Part shown: one piece after another, positions 39,471 to 48,309 of the stretch | How the letters are laid out: each line of letters starts with the position of its first letter | How positions within the stretch are numbered: the first letter of the stretch is position 1 | Source: Nocardioides lianchengensis | Lineage (GTDB): Bacteria; Actinomycetota; Actinomycetes; Propionibacteriales; Nocardioidaceae | Assembly: GCF_900101465.1 (NCBI RefSeq) | Contig: NZ_FMZM01000002.1 | Location: forward strand, 406,136-470,135 | Length of the DNA: 64,000 nt | Direction of reading: 5' to 3' | Translations under genes and position numbers: made by a program | Notes under the pieces: generated by a model | What the model saw: only the letters and a program-made list of their open reading frames with translations | Databases searched by the model: none | What the model was told of the DNA's origin: nothing

Positions 39471-40157
39471 TCAGGGTTCCAGGGTGTACCCGAGGCCCGG
39501 GGAGGTCAGGAGGTACCGCGGGTGGGCGGGGTCGGCCTCCAGCTTGCGGCGCAGCTGGGCGGCGTAGACGCGCAGGTAGTGGGACTCGTGCTCGTACGCC
39601 GGCCCCCACACCTCGCGCAGCACCTGCTCGCGGGTGACCAGCCGGCCGACGTTGCGGGCGAGCAGCTCGAGGAAGGCCCACTCCGTGGGCGTCAGCCGTA
39701 CGTCGGCCCCGTCCCGCGCGACCCGCTTGCGCGCGAGGTCGATCACCAGCGGCCCGACCTCGACCACCGCGTCGGACGAGGAGGGCGGAGCGGAGGCGCC
39801 GCGTCGTACGGCGGCGCGCAGGCGGGCGAGCAGCTCGTTCATCGCGAAAGGCTTGGTGACGTAGTCGTCCGCGCCGAGGTCGAGCGCCTCGACCTTGTCC
39901 TCGCCGTGCTGGCGGGCCGAGAGCACGACGATGGGCACGGCCGACCAGCCGCGCAGGCCGGCGATCACCTCGGTGCCGTCGAGGTCGGGCAGGCCGAGGT
40001 CGAGGAGCACCACGTCGGGGTGGGTGGAGGCGGCGGCGTCGAGGGCGGAGCGGCCGTCGGCCGCGGTGGTGACCTCCCAGCCGTGGGCGCGCAGGTTGAT
40101 CGCGAGGGCGCGGGCCAGGGCCGGCTCGTCGTCGACGACCAGCACCCGGGGACTCAC
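39471..40157 (-). CDS. kdpE: KdpE response regulator (OmpR family)
   Basis: A 228-residue regulator. The receiver domain has VLVVDDEP (acidic pocket), VVLLDLGLPDLDG (phosphoacceptor Asp about residue 53), LSARQ (Thr/Ser switch) and DYVTKPF (Lys). The C-terminal winged helix is LTPTEWAFLELLARNVGRLVTREQVLREVWG, with HYLRVYAAQLRRKLE as recognition helix, typical of KdpE. It should activate kdpFABC when phosphorylated by KdpD at low potassium. GTG start, overlapping the kdpD stop by four bases. Last gene of the operon, closed by a strong hairpin. Confidence 0.97.
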   Translation of the reverse strand: MSPRVLVVDDEPALARALAINLRAHGWEVTTAADGRSALDAAASTHPDVVLLDLGLPDLDGTEVIAGLRGWSAVPIVVLSARQHGEDKVEALDLGADDYVTKPFAMNELLARLRAAVRRGASAPPSSSDAVVEVGPLVIDLARKRVARDGADVRLTPTEWAFLELLARNVGRLVTREQVLREVWGPAYEHESHYLRVYAAQLRRKLEADPAHPRYLLTSPGLGYTLEP

Positions 40158-42646
40158 GGAAGAGCCCTCGGCAGGGTGAGCACCATGGTCAGCCCGCCGC
40201 CCGGGGTGTCCTCGGCCGCCAGAGACCCGCCGACCGACTCCGCCAGCCCGCGGGCCACGGCCAGGCCGAGCCCGAGACCGCCCGGCGAGGAGTCGTCGAG
40301 GCGCTGGAAGGGCTCGAACATCCGCTCCCGCTGGGCAGGCGGTACGCCGGGGCCGCGGTCGACGACGAGCACCTCCACAGTCTCCGCCAGCACGTGGGCG
40401 AGCACGCGCACCGGCTCGCCGCCGGAGAGCCGTACGGCGTTGCCGACCAGGTTGGCCACCACCCGCTCGAGCAGCCCGGCGTCGGTGAGGACGAGCGGGG
40501 CGTCCTCGTCGACCTCGAGCGAGACGAGGCCCGGGCCGTGCCCGGCGACGGCCAGCGGCAGCACCTCGTCGAGGCTGCGCGGGGTGAGCGCGGGCCGCAT
40601 CAGCCCGGACTGGATGCGGGACAGGTCGAGCAGGTTGTCGATGAGCCGCTCCAGCTGCTCGGTGGAGGAGTCGACGGAGGCGACCAGCTCGGCCCGGTCC
40701 GCGGCGTCGAGGGAGCCCGAGACCAGGCCGTCGACCGAGGCCCGCATGGTCGCGAGCGGGGTGCGCAGGTCGTGGGAGACCGCGCGCAGGACGGCGGTGC
40801 TGGTCGCCTCGGCGCCCTCCAGCGCGGCCGCCTCCTCCTCGCGGCGCCGCAGCCGGCGGTACTCCAGGACCAGCCCGGTCTGCACCCCGAACGCCTCCAG
40901 GACCCGCCGGTCCGAGGCCCGCAGCGGCGACCCGCAGAGGACCAGCAGGTGGTCGTCGTCGACGGTCACCTTGGTGTCCCCGTCGTCGGGGTGCGACGCG
41001 CACGGGCCGCCGCTCGAGGCGAGCACGGTCCAGCCGGCCGCGGTGCGCTCCAGCAGCGAGACGGCGTCCTGGCCGAACGTCTCCCGCAACCGGGTGACGA
41101 CGGCGTCCGCCGTGTCGGTGCCGGTCAGCACCGAGCGCGAGAGCGCGCCGAGGGTGGCCGCCTCCGCCCGCGCCCGTACGGCGTCCGCCGCCCGCCGGGA
41201 GGCCCGGTCCACGACGGTCGCGACGGCCACCGCGACCGCCACGAAGACCAGCAGCGCGACCAGGTTCTCCGGCTCGGCGACGGTGATCCGGTTCAGCGGC
41301 GGGGTGAAGAACCAGTTCATCAGCACGAAGCCGAGCACCGCCGCGAGCAGGGCCGGCACCAGCCCGCCGACCAGCGCGACCAGCACGGTCAGCGCCAGGA
41401 ACAGCAGCACGTCGAGCGGCAGCTGGTCGGGCTCGTGGAAGTGGTCCAGCACGACGGTGAGCAGCACCGGCAGCAGCAGGCCGAGCAGCAGGCCGGCGTA
41501 CTGACGGGTCCGGCTGAGCGGGGAGAGGTACCACCGTGGCCGGCCCGCGCGGGCGCTCTGGTCGTGGGTGACCAGGTGCACGTCGACCGAGCCCGCGAGC
41601 TGGGCGACCCGGTCGCCCGTCGTACCGGCGAAGAGACGGCGCAGCCGGCCGTGCCGGGAGACGCCGACGACGATCATCGTGGCGTTCGCGCCGGTGGCGA
41701 AGTCGACCACCGACGTCGGGACGTCCTCGCCGACGACCGAGTGCAGGCTGCCGCCCAGGGAGTCGACGAGCTGCTGGACCTTCGCGACCCGGCGGTCGTC
41801 GGGGACGGCCAGCCCGTCGGTGGAGATCACGTGGACGGCGAGCAGCTCCGAGCCCGCGGCGCGCTGGGCGAGGCGGGCGCCCCGCCGCAGCAGGGTCTCC
41901 GACTCGGCGCCGCCGGTGACCGCGACGACGATCCGCTCCTTGGTCGGCCAGGGGTGGTCGATGCGGTGCGCGCGGCGGTAGTCGTCGAGCGCGTCGTCGA
42001 CCCGGTCGGCCAGCCACAGCAGGGCCAGCTCGCGCAGGGCGGTCAGGTTCCCCACCCGGAAGTACGACGTGAGCGAGGCGTCGATGTTGTCGGCCTGGTA
42101 GATGTTCCCGTGCGCCATCCGCCGCCGCAGGGCGTCCGGCGACATGTCGACCAGCTGGATCTGGTCGGCCGTGCGGACCACCTCGTCCGGCACCGTCTCG
42201 CGCTGCTTGACGCCGGTGATCCGCTCGACCTCGTCGTTCAGCGACTCGAGGTGCTGGATGTTGACGGTGGTGATCACGTCGATGCCGGCCCGGCGGATCT
42301 GCTCGATGTCCTCGGCGCGCTTCTCGTGCCGGCTGCCCGGCACGTTGGAGTGCGCGAGCTCGTCGACGCACACGACCTCGGGCCGCCGCGCGATCACCGC
42401 GTCGGTGTCCATCTCGGTGAAGGTGGTGCCGCGGTGGACGAGCTCGCGCCGGGGCACCACCTCGAGCCCCTGGACCTGCGCCGTGGTGTGCGGGCGGCCG
42501 TGGGTCTCGACGTACCCGACGACGACGTCGGTGCCGCGCTCCCCGCGCCGCCGGGCCTCGCCGAGCATGGCGTAGGTCTTGCCGACGCCGGGCGCGGCAC
42601 CGAGGTAGACGGTCAGCCGTCCCCGGCGAGGCTCGTGCACGGTCAC
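40154..42646 (-). CDS. kdpD: KdpD potassium sensor histidine kinase
   Basis: An 830-residue sensor. The N-terminal KdpD domain has LGAAPGVGKTYAML (Walker A) and VCVDELAHSNVPGSRHEKR (Walker B region), then a USP-like domain (IVVAVTGGAESETLLRRGA). Four spans at about residues 385-480 are followed by a GAF-like domain, the dimerisation helix AVSHDLRTPLATMRASVDG (phosphorylated His about residue 625) and the ATPase domain (DNLLDLSRIQSG, NLVGNAV, DRGPGVP, GGLGLGLAV). All functional motifs are intact and length is near the family norm. GTG start overlaps the kdpC stop (GTGA). Confidence 0.97.
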   Translation of the reverse strand: MTVHEPRRGRLTVYLGAAPGVGKTYAMLGEARRRGERGTDVVVGYVETHGRPHTTAQVQGLEVVPRRELVHRGTTFTEMDTDAVIARRPEVVCVDELAHSNVPGSRHEKRAEDIEQIRRAGIDVITTVNIQHLESLNDEVERITGVKQRETVPDEVVRTADQIQLVDMSPDALRRRMAHGNIYQADNIDASLTSYFRVGNLTALRELALLWLADRVDDALDDYRRAHRIDHPWPTKERIVVAVTGGAESETLLRRGARLAQRAAGSELLAVHVISTDGLAVPDDRRVAKVQQLVDSLGGSLHSVVGEDVPTSVVDFATGANATMIVVGVSRHGRLRRLFAGTTGDRVAQLAGSVDVHLVTHDQSARAGRPRWYLSPLSRTRQYAGLLLGLLLPVLLTVVLDHFHEPDQLPLDVLLFLALTVLVALVGGLVPALLAAVLGFVLMNWFFTPPLNRITVAEPENLVALLVFVAVAVAVATVVDRASRRAADAVRARAEAATLGALSRSVLTGTDTADAVVTRLRETFGQDAVSLLERTAAGWTVLASSGGPCASHPDDGDTKVTVDDDHLLVLCGSPLRASDRRVLEAFGVQTGLVLEYRRLRRREEEAAALEGAEATSTAVLRAVSHDLRTPLATMRASVDGLVSGSLDAADRAELVASVDSSTEQLERLIDNLLDLSRIQSGLMRPALTPRSLDEVLPLAVAGHGPGLVSLEVDEDAPLVLTDAGLLERVVANLVGNAVRLSGGEPVRVLAHVLAETVEVLVVDRGPGVPPAQRERMFEPFQRLDDSSPGGLGLGLAVARGLAESVGGSLAAEDTPGGGLTMVLTLPRALP

Positions 42647-43257
42647 GATCCTGCCAGCCGCCGGACCGCGAGGTTGAGCAGCAGCACGTTGACGCGCGGC
42701 TCGCCGAGCACGCCGAGGGTCCGGCCGGCGGTGTGCTCGGCGACCAGGCGTCGTACGGCGTCCTCCGGCAGGTCGTTCGCGGCCGCGACCCGGGGCACCT
42801 GGAGGGCGGCGTACGCCTCCGAGATGTCGGGGTCGAGGCCGGACGCCGAGGCGGTGACGGCGTCCGCCGGGACCTCGGAGACCGCGACGCCCTCGCGCTC
42901 GGCCACCTCGGCCTGCCGCTCCTCGATGGCGGCGACGAGGTCGGGGCTCTCGGGCCCCAGGTTGGAGCCGTACGTCGACAGCGTGTCCCAGCCGTCGCCG
43001 GCGGCCGACGGGCGGGGGAAGAACAGCGCGTCGTCGGTGTTCCCCTGCCCGAGCAGCTCCGAGCCGACCGCCTCCGAGGGGTCGGTCGTGTGCGCGCCGG
43101 TCGAGGTGACCAGCGAGCCGCGGGCCTGCCAGGGCGAGGCGACGGCGGCGAAGCCGGTCATCACGAGCGGGTAGGCCAGCCCGAGCAGCAGGGTGGCGGC
43201 GACCATCAGGCGCAGCCCGGCGAGGCTCTGGCGGAACAGGTGCAGAAGGTCGGTCAT
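42643..43257 (-). CDS. kdpC: KdpC, chaperone subunit of potassium P-type ATPase
   Basis: A 204-residue single-span subunit that stabilises ATP binding by KdpB. The N-terminal span is LRLMVAATLLLGLAYPLVMTG, followed by the conserved GSELLGQ and FFPRPSAAG, SNLGPESPDLVAAIEER, and VTASASGLDPDISEAYAALQVPRVA, all family hallmarks. The C-terminus RTLGVLGEPRVNVLLLNLAV is typical. It is separated from kdpB by 70 bases that contain a dispersed repeat, the only break in an otherwise overlapping operon. Confidence 0.97.
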   Translation of the reverse strand: MTDLLHLFRQSLAGLRLMVAATLLLGLAYPLVMTGFAAVASPWQARGSLVTSTGAHTTDPSEAVGSELLGQGNTDDALFFPRPSAAGDGWDTLSTYGSNLGPESPDLVAAIEERQAEVAEREGVAVSEVPADAVTASASGLDPDISEAYAALQVPRVAAANDLPEDAVRRLVAEHTAGRTLGVLGEPRVNVLLLNLAVRRLAGS

Positions 43258-43270
43258 GGCAGTCCTTTGC

Positions 43271-43308
43271 GGTGGTTGAGGAGGTCGCGCAGCGACCGTC
43301 TCGAAACC
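43271..43308 (+). repeat. Dispersed palindromic repeat between kdpB and kdpC
   Basis: 38 bases from GGTGGTTGAGGAGGTCGC to CGACCGTCTCGAAACC, identical to the copy at 56299-56336. Its internal GGTCGCGCAGCGACC forms a short hairpin. It may loosen translational coupling between kdpB and kdpC. Confidence 0.8.
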
Positions 43309-43327
43309 GGGTGAGCCGAGCGTCGGC

Positions 43328-45292
43328 CTAGAGCCCGGGGATGAGGGAGACGACGAGGTCGAGGAGCTTGATGCCGACGAACGGTGCGACCAGGCCGCCG
43401 ACGCCGTAGACCAGCAGGTTGCGGCGCAGCAGCGCGGTCGCCGAGGCCGGCTTGTAGTGCACGCCGCGGAGCGCGAGCGGGATCAGCGCGACGATGATCA
43501 GCGCGTTGAACACGACCGCCGAGACGATCGCCGACTCCGGCGAGCTGAGCCGCATGACGTTGAGGACGTCGATGCCGGGGAACGCGACCACGAACATCGC
43601 GGGCAGGACGGCGAAGTACTTCGCGACGTCGTTGGCCACCGAGAACGTCGTCAGCGCCCCGCGGGTGATGAGCAGCTGCTTGCCGATCTCGACGACGTCG
43701 ATGAGCTTCGTCGGGTCGCTGTCGAGGTCGACCATGTTGCCGGCCTCCTTGGCCGCGGTCGTGCCCGTGTTCATCGCGACACCGACGTCGGCCTGGGCCA
43801 GTGCGGGGGCGTCGTTGGTGCCGTCGCCGCACATCGCGACCATCCGGCCACCGGTCTGCTCCTTGCGGATCAGCGCCAGCTTGTCCTCCGGCGTGGCCTC
43901 GGCGAGCACGTCGTCCACCCCGGCCTCGGCGGCGATCGCCTTCGCGGTCACCGCGTTGTCGCCGGTGATCATCACCGTGCGGATGCCCATCGCGCGCAGC
44001 TCGTCGAAGCGCTCGCGCATCCCCTCCTTGACGACGTCCTTGAGGTGGACGACGCCGAGCAGCCGGTCCTGCTCGGCCACCACGAGCGGGGTGCCGCCGG
44101 TCTCGCTGACCTGCTGGACCAGGACGTCGAGCCCGGGGTCGGTGCGGCCCACCCACGCGGTCACCGCGGACGCCGCGCCCTTGCGGATCGACCGGCCGTC
44201 GACGTCGAGGCCGCTCATCCGGGTGCTCGCGCTGAACTCCACGAACACCGCCCCCGCGGGCACGTCCGGCCGCTCGCCGACCAGGTCGACGATCGAGCGC
44301 CCCTCGGGCGTCTCGTCGGCCAGCGAGGCCAGCAGCGCCGCGTCGGCCAGCTCGCGCTGGGTGACGCCGTCGAGCGGCAGCAGCTCGCTGGCCCGCCGGT
44401 TGCCGTAGGTGATGGTGCCGGTCTTGTCGAGCAGGAGCACGTCGACGTCGCCGGCCGCCTCGACCGCGCGGCCCGACATGGCGAGCACGTTGCGGCGCAC
44501 CAGGCGGTCCATGCCGGCGATGCCGATGGCCGAGAGCAGGGCGCCGATGGTGGTCGGGATCAGGCAGACCAGCAGCGCGGTCAGCACCAGGACCGACTGC
44601 TGCGCGCCGCTGAAGTCGGCGACGAACCAGAGCGAGCCGACCACGGCCAGGAAGCAGACCGTCAGGGCGGACAGCAGCACGTTCAGCGCGACCTCGTTGG
44701 GGGTGCGCTGGCGCTCGGAGCCCTCGACCAGGGCGATCATCCGGTCCACGAACGACTGCCCGGGCTCGGAGGTGATGCGGACGACGATCCGGTCCGACAG
44801 GACCGTCGTACCTCCGGTGACCGCGGAGCGATCGCCGCCCGACTCGCGGATCACGGGGGCCGACTCGCCGGTCACGGCCGACTCGTCGACCGAGGCGACG
44901 CCCTCGACGACGTCGCCGTCGCCGGGGATCCGCTGGCCGGCCACGACGACCACCAGGTCGTCCTTGCGCAGCGAGGTCGAGGGGACCTCCTCCACGGAGC
45001 CGTCGGTCCGCTGCCGGAAGGCAGTGGTCTCCTGCTGCAGCGCGCGCAGGCTGGCGGCCTGGGCCTTGCCGCGGCCCTCGGCGACCGACTCGGCCAGGTT
45101 GCCGAAGATGACGGTCAGCCAGAGCCAGACCGTGACCGACCAGCCGAGCACGCTCGGGTCGGTCACCGACAGGATCGTGGTGAGCAGCGCGCCGAGCCAG
45201 ACGACGAGCATCACGGGGGTGCGGACCAGCTCGCGCGGGTCGAGCTTGCGGAGGGCGCCAGGGAGGGCCTGGCGAAGGGTGAGGGCGTTCAC
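43328..45292 (-). CDS. kdpB: KdpB, catalytic subunit of potassium P-type ATPase
   Basis: A 654-residue P-type ATPase. [21 protein letters not shown] is the actuator motif (TGES), [12 protein letters not shown] the phosphorylation site (Asp about residue 290), [10 protein letters not shown] and [16 protein letters not shown] the hinge, and [23 protein letters not shown] the conserved metal-binding DGxNDAP. About seven membrane spans are visible. Length is close to other KdpB proteins. GTG start (the frame runs further upstream, inside kdpA), overlapping the kdpA stop by four bases. Confidence 0.97.
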   Translation of the reverse strand: MNALTLRQALPGALRKLDPRELVRTPVMLVVWLGALLTTILSVTDPSVLGWSVTVWLWLTVIFGNLAESVAEGRGKAQAASLRALQQETTAFRQRTDGSVEEVPSTSLRKDDLVVVVAGQRIPGDGDVVEGVASVDESAVTGESAPVIRESGGDRSAVTGGTTVLSDRIVVRITSEPGQSFVDRMIALVEGSERQRTPNEVALNVLLSALTVCFLAVVGSLWFVADFSGAQQSVLVLTALLVCLIPTTIGALLSAIGIAGMDRLVRRNVLAMSGRAVEAAGDVDVLLLDKTGTITYGNRRASELLPLDGVTQRELADAALLASLADETPEGRSIVDLVGERPDVPAGAVFVEFSASTRMSGLDVDGRSIRKGAASAVTAWVGRTDPGLDVLVQQVSETGGTPLVVAEQDRLLGVVHLKDVVKEGMRERFDELRAMGIRTVMITGDNAVTAKAIAAEAGVDDVLAEATPEDKLALIRKEQTGGRMVAMCGDGTNDAPALAQADVGVAMNTGTTAAKEAGNMVDLDSDPTKLIDVVEIGKQLLITRGALTTFSVANDVAKYFAVLPAMFVVAFPGIDVLNVMRLSSPESAIVSAVVFNALIIVALIPLALRGVHYKPASATALLRRNLLVYGVGGLVAPFVGIKLLDLVVSLIPGL

Positions 45293-46953
45293 GACAGGGA
45301 CTCCACGATCGGACCGAGGGTGAGGACGGGGACGTAGTTCAGGCCGACCACGACCAGGGCGACGCCCGTCAGGAGGACCACGAACAGCGGTCGGTGGGTG
45401 GGCAGGGTGCCGGCGCTCTGCGGCAGCCGCTGCTGCGCGGAGAATCGGCCGGCCAGGGCGAGGACGATGAGCATCGGCAGGAACCGTCCGAAGAGCATCA
45501 GCAGGCCGAGCAGGGTGTTCCAGAACGGCGTGCCGGAGGTCAGGCCGCCGAACGAGCTGCCGTTGTTGTTGGCGGCCGAGGCGACGGCGTACAGCGCCTC
45601 GGTGAAGCCGTGCGGGCCGCTCTCCTGGAGCCCGGCCACGCCGTCGCTCGCGGTGACGGCGACCGCGATGCCGGCGAGCAGCAGGATCGGGGTGGTCAGG
45701 ACGTACGCCGCGACCAGGACGATCTCGCGCTGGCTGATCTTCTTGCCGAGGTACTCCGGCGTACGACCGACCATCAGGCCGCACAGGAAGACGGTGAGGA
45801 TCGCCAGCATCAGCATGCCGTAGAGGCCGCTGCCGACGCCGCCGGGCGAGATCTCGCCGAGCATCATCCCGAACAGGGCGACGCCGCCGCCGGGGGCGGT
45901 CAGCGAGTCGTGCATGGAGTTCACGGCGCCGGTCGACGTACCCGTGGTGACGGCGGCGAACAGCGCCGAGCCGGCCTCGCCGAAGCGGGCCTCCTTGCCC
46001 TCCATCGCGGCCCCGGCGAGCTGCGGCGCCGTCCCGGGCGCGGCCATCTCGGCCCAGGTCAGCAGGCCGACGCCGATCGTCAGCAGGGTCGCCATGACCG
46101 ACAGGACGGCGAGGCCCTGGCGCCGGTCCTTGACGATGAGGCCGAAGGACCACGCGGTGGCGAACGGGATCAGCAGCATCAGGTAGATCGAGACCAGGTT
46201 GCTGAGCGCGGTGGGGTTCTCGAACGGGTGGGCGGCGTTCACGTTGTAGAACCCGCCGCCGTTGGTGCCGAGCTGCTTGATCGCCTCCTGGCTCGCGACC
46301 GGGCCGCCGGTGAGGACCTGGGTCGCGCCGTCGAGGGTGGTGAGGTCGGCGTTCGAGGCGAGGTTCTGCACGACGCCGAGCAGGATCAGCACGGCGGCGC
46401 CGAGCACGGAGATCGGCAGCAGCACGCGGACGACGCCGCGCACCAGGTCGGTGAAGAAGCTGCCGACCCGGGCGTGCCCCCCGCTGCGGGCGAGCCCGCG
46501 GGCGAACGCGGCGGCGACGGCCATGCCGACCGCGGCCGACACGAAGTTCTGCACGGTCAGGCCGGACATCTGCATCAGGTGGCCCAGGGCGGCCTCGCCG
46601 GAGTACCACTGCCAGTTCGTGTTCGTCACGAAGCTGACCGCGGTGTTCCAGGAGCCGTCCGGCGTCAGCGGCCCGAAGCCCAGGCTCAGCGGCAGGTGCT
46701 GCTGGAGCCGGCCGAACGCGTAGAGCACCAGGACGCCGACCATCGAGAAGCCGAGCACCGACATCGCGTAGCTGCGCCAGTGCTGGTCGGCGTCGGGGTC
46801 GACGCGCAGGACGCGGTACGCCGCCCGCTCGACCCGCAGGTGCTTCGGCGAGGTGTAGACGTGGGCGAGGTAGCGGCCCAGGAAGGGGACGGAGACGGCC
46901 AGCGCGACGACGAGCACCGCGAGCTGGCCGAGGGCCGGGGCGAGGTCGCTCAC
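45289..46953 (-). CDS. kdpA: KdpA, potassium-channel-like subunit
   Basis: A 554-residue membrane subunit that holds the potassium-selective pore, evolved from four M-P-M repeats. Pore loops with selectivity-filter glycines are visible in [14 protein letters not shown] (first), [20 protein letters not shown] (second), [20 protein letters not shown] (third) and [21 protein letters not shown] (fourth), all characteristic of KdpA. About ten spans. The GTG start overlaps the kdpF stop by four bases. Confidence 0.97.
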   Translation of the reverse strand: MSDLAPALGQLAVLVVALAVSVPFLGRYLAHVYTSPKHLRVERAAYRVLRVDPDADQHWRSYAMSVLGFSMVGVLVLYAFGRLQQHLPLSLGFGPLTPDGSWNTAVSFVTNTNWQWYSGEAALGHLMQMSGLTVQNFVSAAVGMAVAAAFARGLARSGGHARVGSFFTDLVRGVVRVLLPISVLGAAVLILLGVVQNLASNADLTTLDGATQVLTGGPVASQEAIKQLGTNGGGFYNVNAAHPFENPTALSNLVSIYLMLLIPFATAWSFGLIVKDRRQGLAVLSVMATLLTIGVGLLTWAEMAAPGTAPQLAGAAMEGKEARFGEAGSALFAAVTTGTSTGAVNSMHDSLTAPGGGVALFGMMLGEISPGGVGSGLYGMLMLAILTVFLCGLMVGRTPEYLGKKISQREIVLVAAYVLTTPILLLAGIAVAVTASDGVAGLQESGPHGFTEALYAVASAANNNGSSFGGLTSGTPFWNTLLGLLMLFGRFLPMLIVLALAGRFSAQQRLPQSAGTLPTHRPLFVVLLTGVALVVVGLNYVPVLTLGPIVESLS

Positions 46954-47030
46954 CGGTCGAGCGCCCGGGTCAGGAGCGCCATCGCCACGAAGGCGAGCAG
47001 CGTCAGGGCGAGGTAGAGAAGATCGGTCAC
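46950..47030 (-). CDS. kdpF: KdpF, small subunit of the Kdp ATPase
   Basis: A 26-residue peptide read directly from the sequence: it starts [19 protein letters not shown] and ends TRALDR. This single hydrophobic helix with a short basic tail is the standard KdpF shape. It begins at GTG 47030, preceded by TATCAA seven bases upstream, and its stop overlaps the kdpA start (GTGA). KdpF stabilises the KdpABC complex as a lipid-like helix. It is the first gene of the operon. Confidence 0.92.
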   Translation of the reverse strand: MTDLLYLALTLLAFVAMALLTRALDR

Positions 47031-47060
47031 GTCCTCATTGATAGGTCCGTCGTACGGCGT

Positions 47061-47111
47061 CCTCACGGGTCCTTGACGGTTCCTTGACGGCCTTCCGGTC
47101 GGCCTTGACGG
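47061..47111 (-). promoter_or_regulatory. CCGTCAAGG direct repeats upstream of kdpF (candidate KdpE sites)
   Basis: Read on the minus strand, CCGTCAAGG starts at 47111, 47090 and 47079 (21 then 11 bases apart), with a weaker CCGTGAGG at 47068, eleven bases on. The last strong copy ends 40 bases before the kdpF start. Direct repeats at 11-base spacing suit a dimeric OmpR-type regulator such as KdpE. Confidence 0.65.
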
Positions 47112-47177
47112 GATCCGGACGGTGGGTCGGCCGTCGCCCCGGACCCGGCTGCCGGATGCCCTACCCGCGGTGCGCGG

Positions 47178-48188
47178 TCACGGAGCGAGGCGACCGTCGG
47201 CCACCAGGGTGCCCGTCCGCTTCACCACGGTGCCCCACGGCGAGATCTCGAGCGACACGATGCCCGGCAGCGACCCGACCCCCTGGGTGACGAGCTCGTA
47301 GAGCTCACGGTGGTCGCGGGAGGTGACCGACACCAGGAGGTTGTGCTGGCCGGTGATGGCGGCGGCGTACTCGACCCCGGGCAGGTCCGCGACCTTCCGC
47401 CCGGCCGCGTCGAGGTCGCCGGGCCGGACGGTGGCCCACAGGTGAGCGGCGACCGCGCGGTCGATCACGTCCGGCGAGACGTCGACGTCGAAGTAGACCA
47501 GCCCGGCGGCGAGCAGGGACCGGAGCCGGCGACGCGCGGCCCCGGCGGTGGTGCCGGACACGGCGGCGAGGTCGGCGTACGTCGCCCGGCCGTCCTCGCT
47601 CAGGCGCGCCAGCAGGGCGCGATCGTGGGCGTCGGGCGGGAGGAGTGGCCAGGTGGACGCGTCGGGGGCGGGGTCGGAGACGGACCACTCGGTGAGTGCG
47701 GCCCGCTGGGCGTCGTCGAGTGCGCGCAGCCCGGTCGGCTCGGAGAGCTCGACGACGTAGCCGTGCATCACCATGGCCACCTCGACGCCCAGGACCGGGC
47801 TGCTGCGCGGCAGCCGCTCGACCAGGAGGTCCTCGCGGATCCGGGCGGAGGGGCTGCGCACCGAGCAGACGACCTCGACGGCGCCGGCGGCGATCGAGAC
47901 CCAGGAGACGTCCTCGCGCTGGGCGAGGGCCCGAGCCAGGGCGGGCGCGCCGCCGGGGCGGCACCGGATCCGCACCACCCAGGCGGTCTCGCCCCGCCCC
48001 TCGGGCCGGCGGACGCCGAGCACCCGGACGATCCCGTCCCGGCGCATCCGCCGGTAGCGCCTCGCCACGGTCTGCTCGGAGATGCCGAGCACCCCGGCGA
48101 GCACCGCGAACGGAGCGCGGGGTGCCAGGTGCAGACTGTGGAGGATCTGTCGATCGATCTGGTCGAGAGCGACACTTTCCTCGGGCAC
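47178..48188 (-). CDS. Lrp/AsnC-family regulator with two fused modules
   Basis: A 336-residue protein made of two consecutive AsnC units. The first HTH is LDQIDRQILHSLHLAPRAPFAVLAGVLGISEQTVARRYRRM with its RAM-like domain after it. The second HTH is DAHDRALLARLSEDGRATYADLAAVSGTTAGAARRRLRSL, followed by a complete ligand domain (AAITGQHNLLVSVTSRDHRELYELVTQ). Doubled forms are frequent in actinobacteria. Start set at GTG 48188, where the helix begins; longer frames upstream would enter the intergenic gap. It is divergent from the MFS exporter gene, so it probably controls that gene and itself. Confidence 0.9.
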   Translation of the reverse strand: MPEESVALDQIDRQILHSLHLAPRAPFAVLAGVLGISEQTVARRYRRMRRDGIVRVLGVRRPEGRGETAWVVRIRCRPGGAPALARALAQREDVSWVSIAAGAVEVVCSVRSPSARIREDLLVERLPRSSPVLGVEVAMVMHGYVVELSEPTGLRALDDAQRAALTEWSVSDPAPDASTWPLLPPDAHDRALLARLSEDGRATYADLAAVSGTTAGAARRRLRSLLAAGLVYFDVDVSPDVIDRAVAAHLWATVRPGDLDAAGRKVADLPGVEYAAAITGQHNLLVSVTSRDHRELYELVTQGVGSLPGIVSLEISPWGTVVKRTGTLVADGRLAP

Positions 48189-48309
48189 GGAGCCGATGAT
48201 GGCAGATCGATGCGCCCACCGCGTGATGTCCGGTGGAGGGATCCCTGGTGGCCCGGAGACTTCCGAGGCGCCCGCATCCCGGCGGGCCCCACGATCCGAG
48301 GAAGCCACC

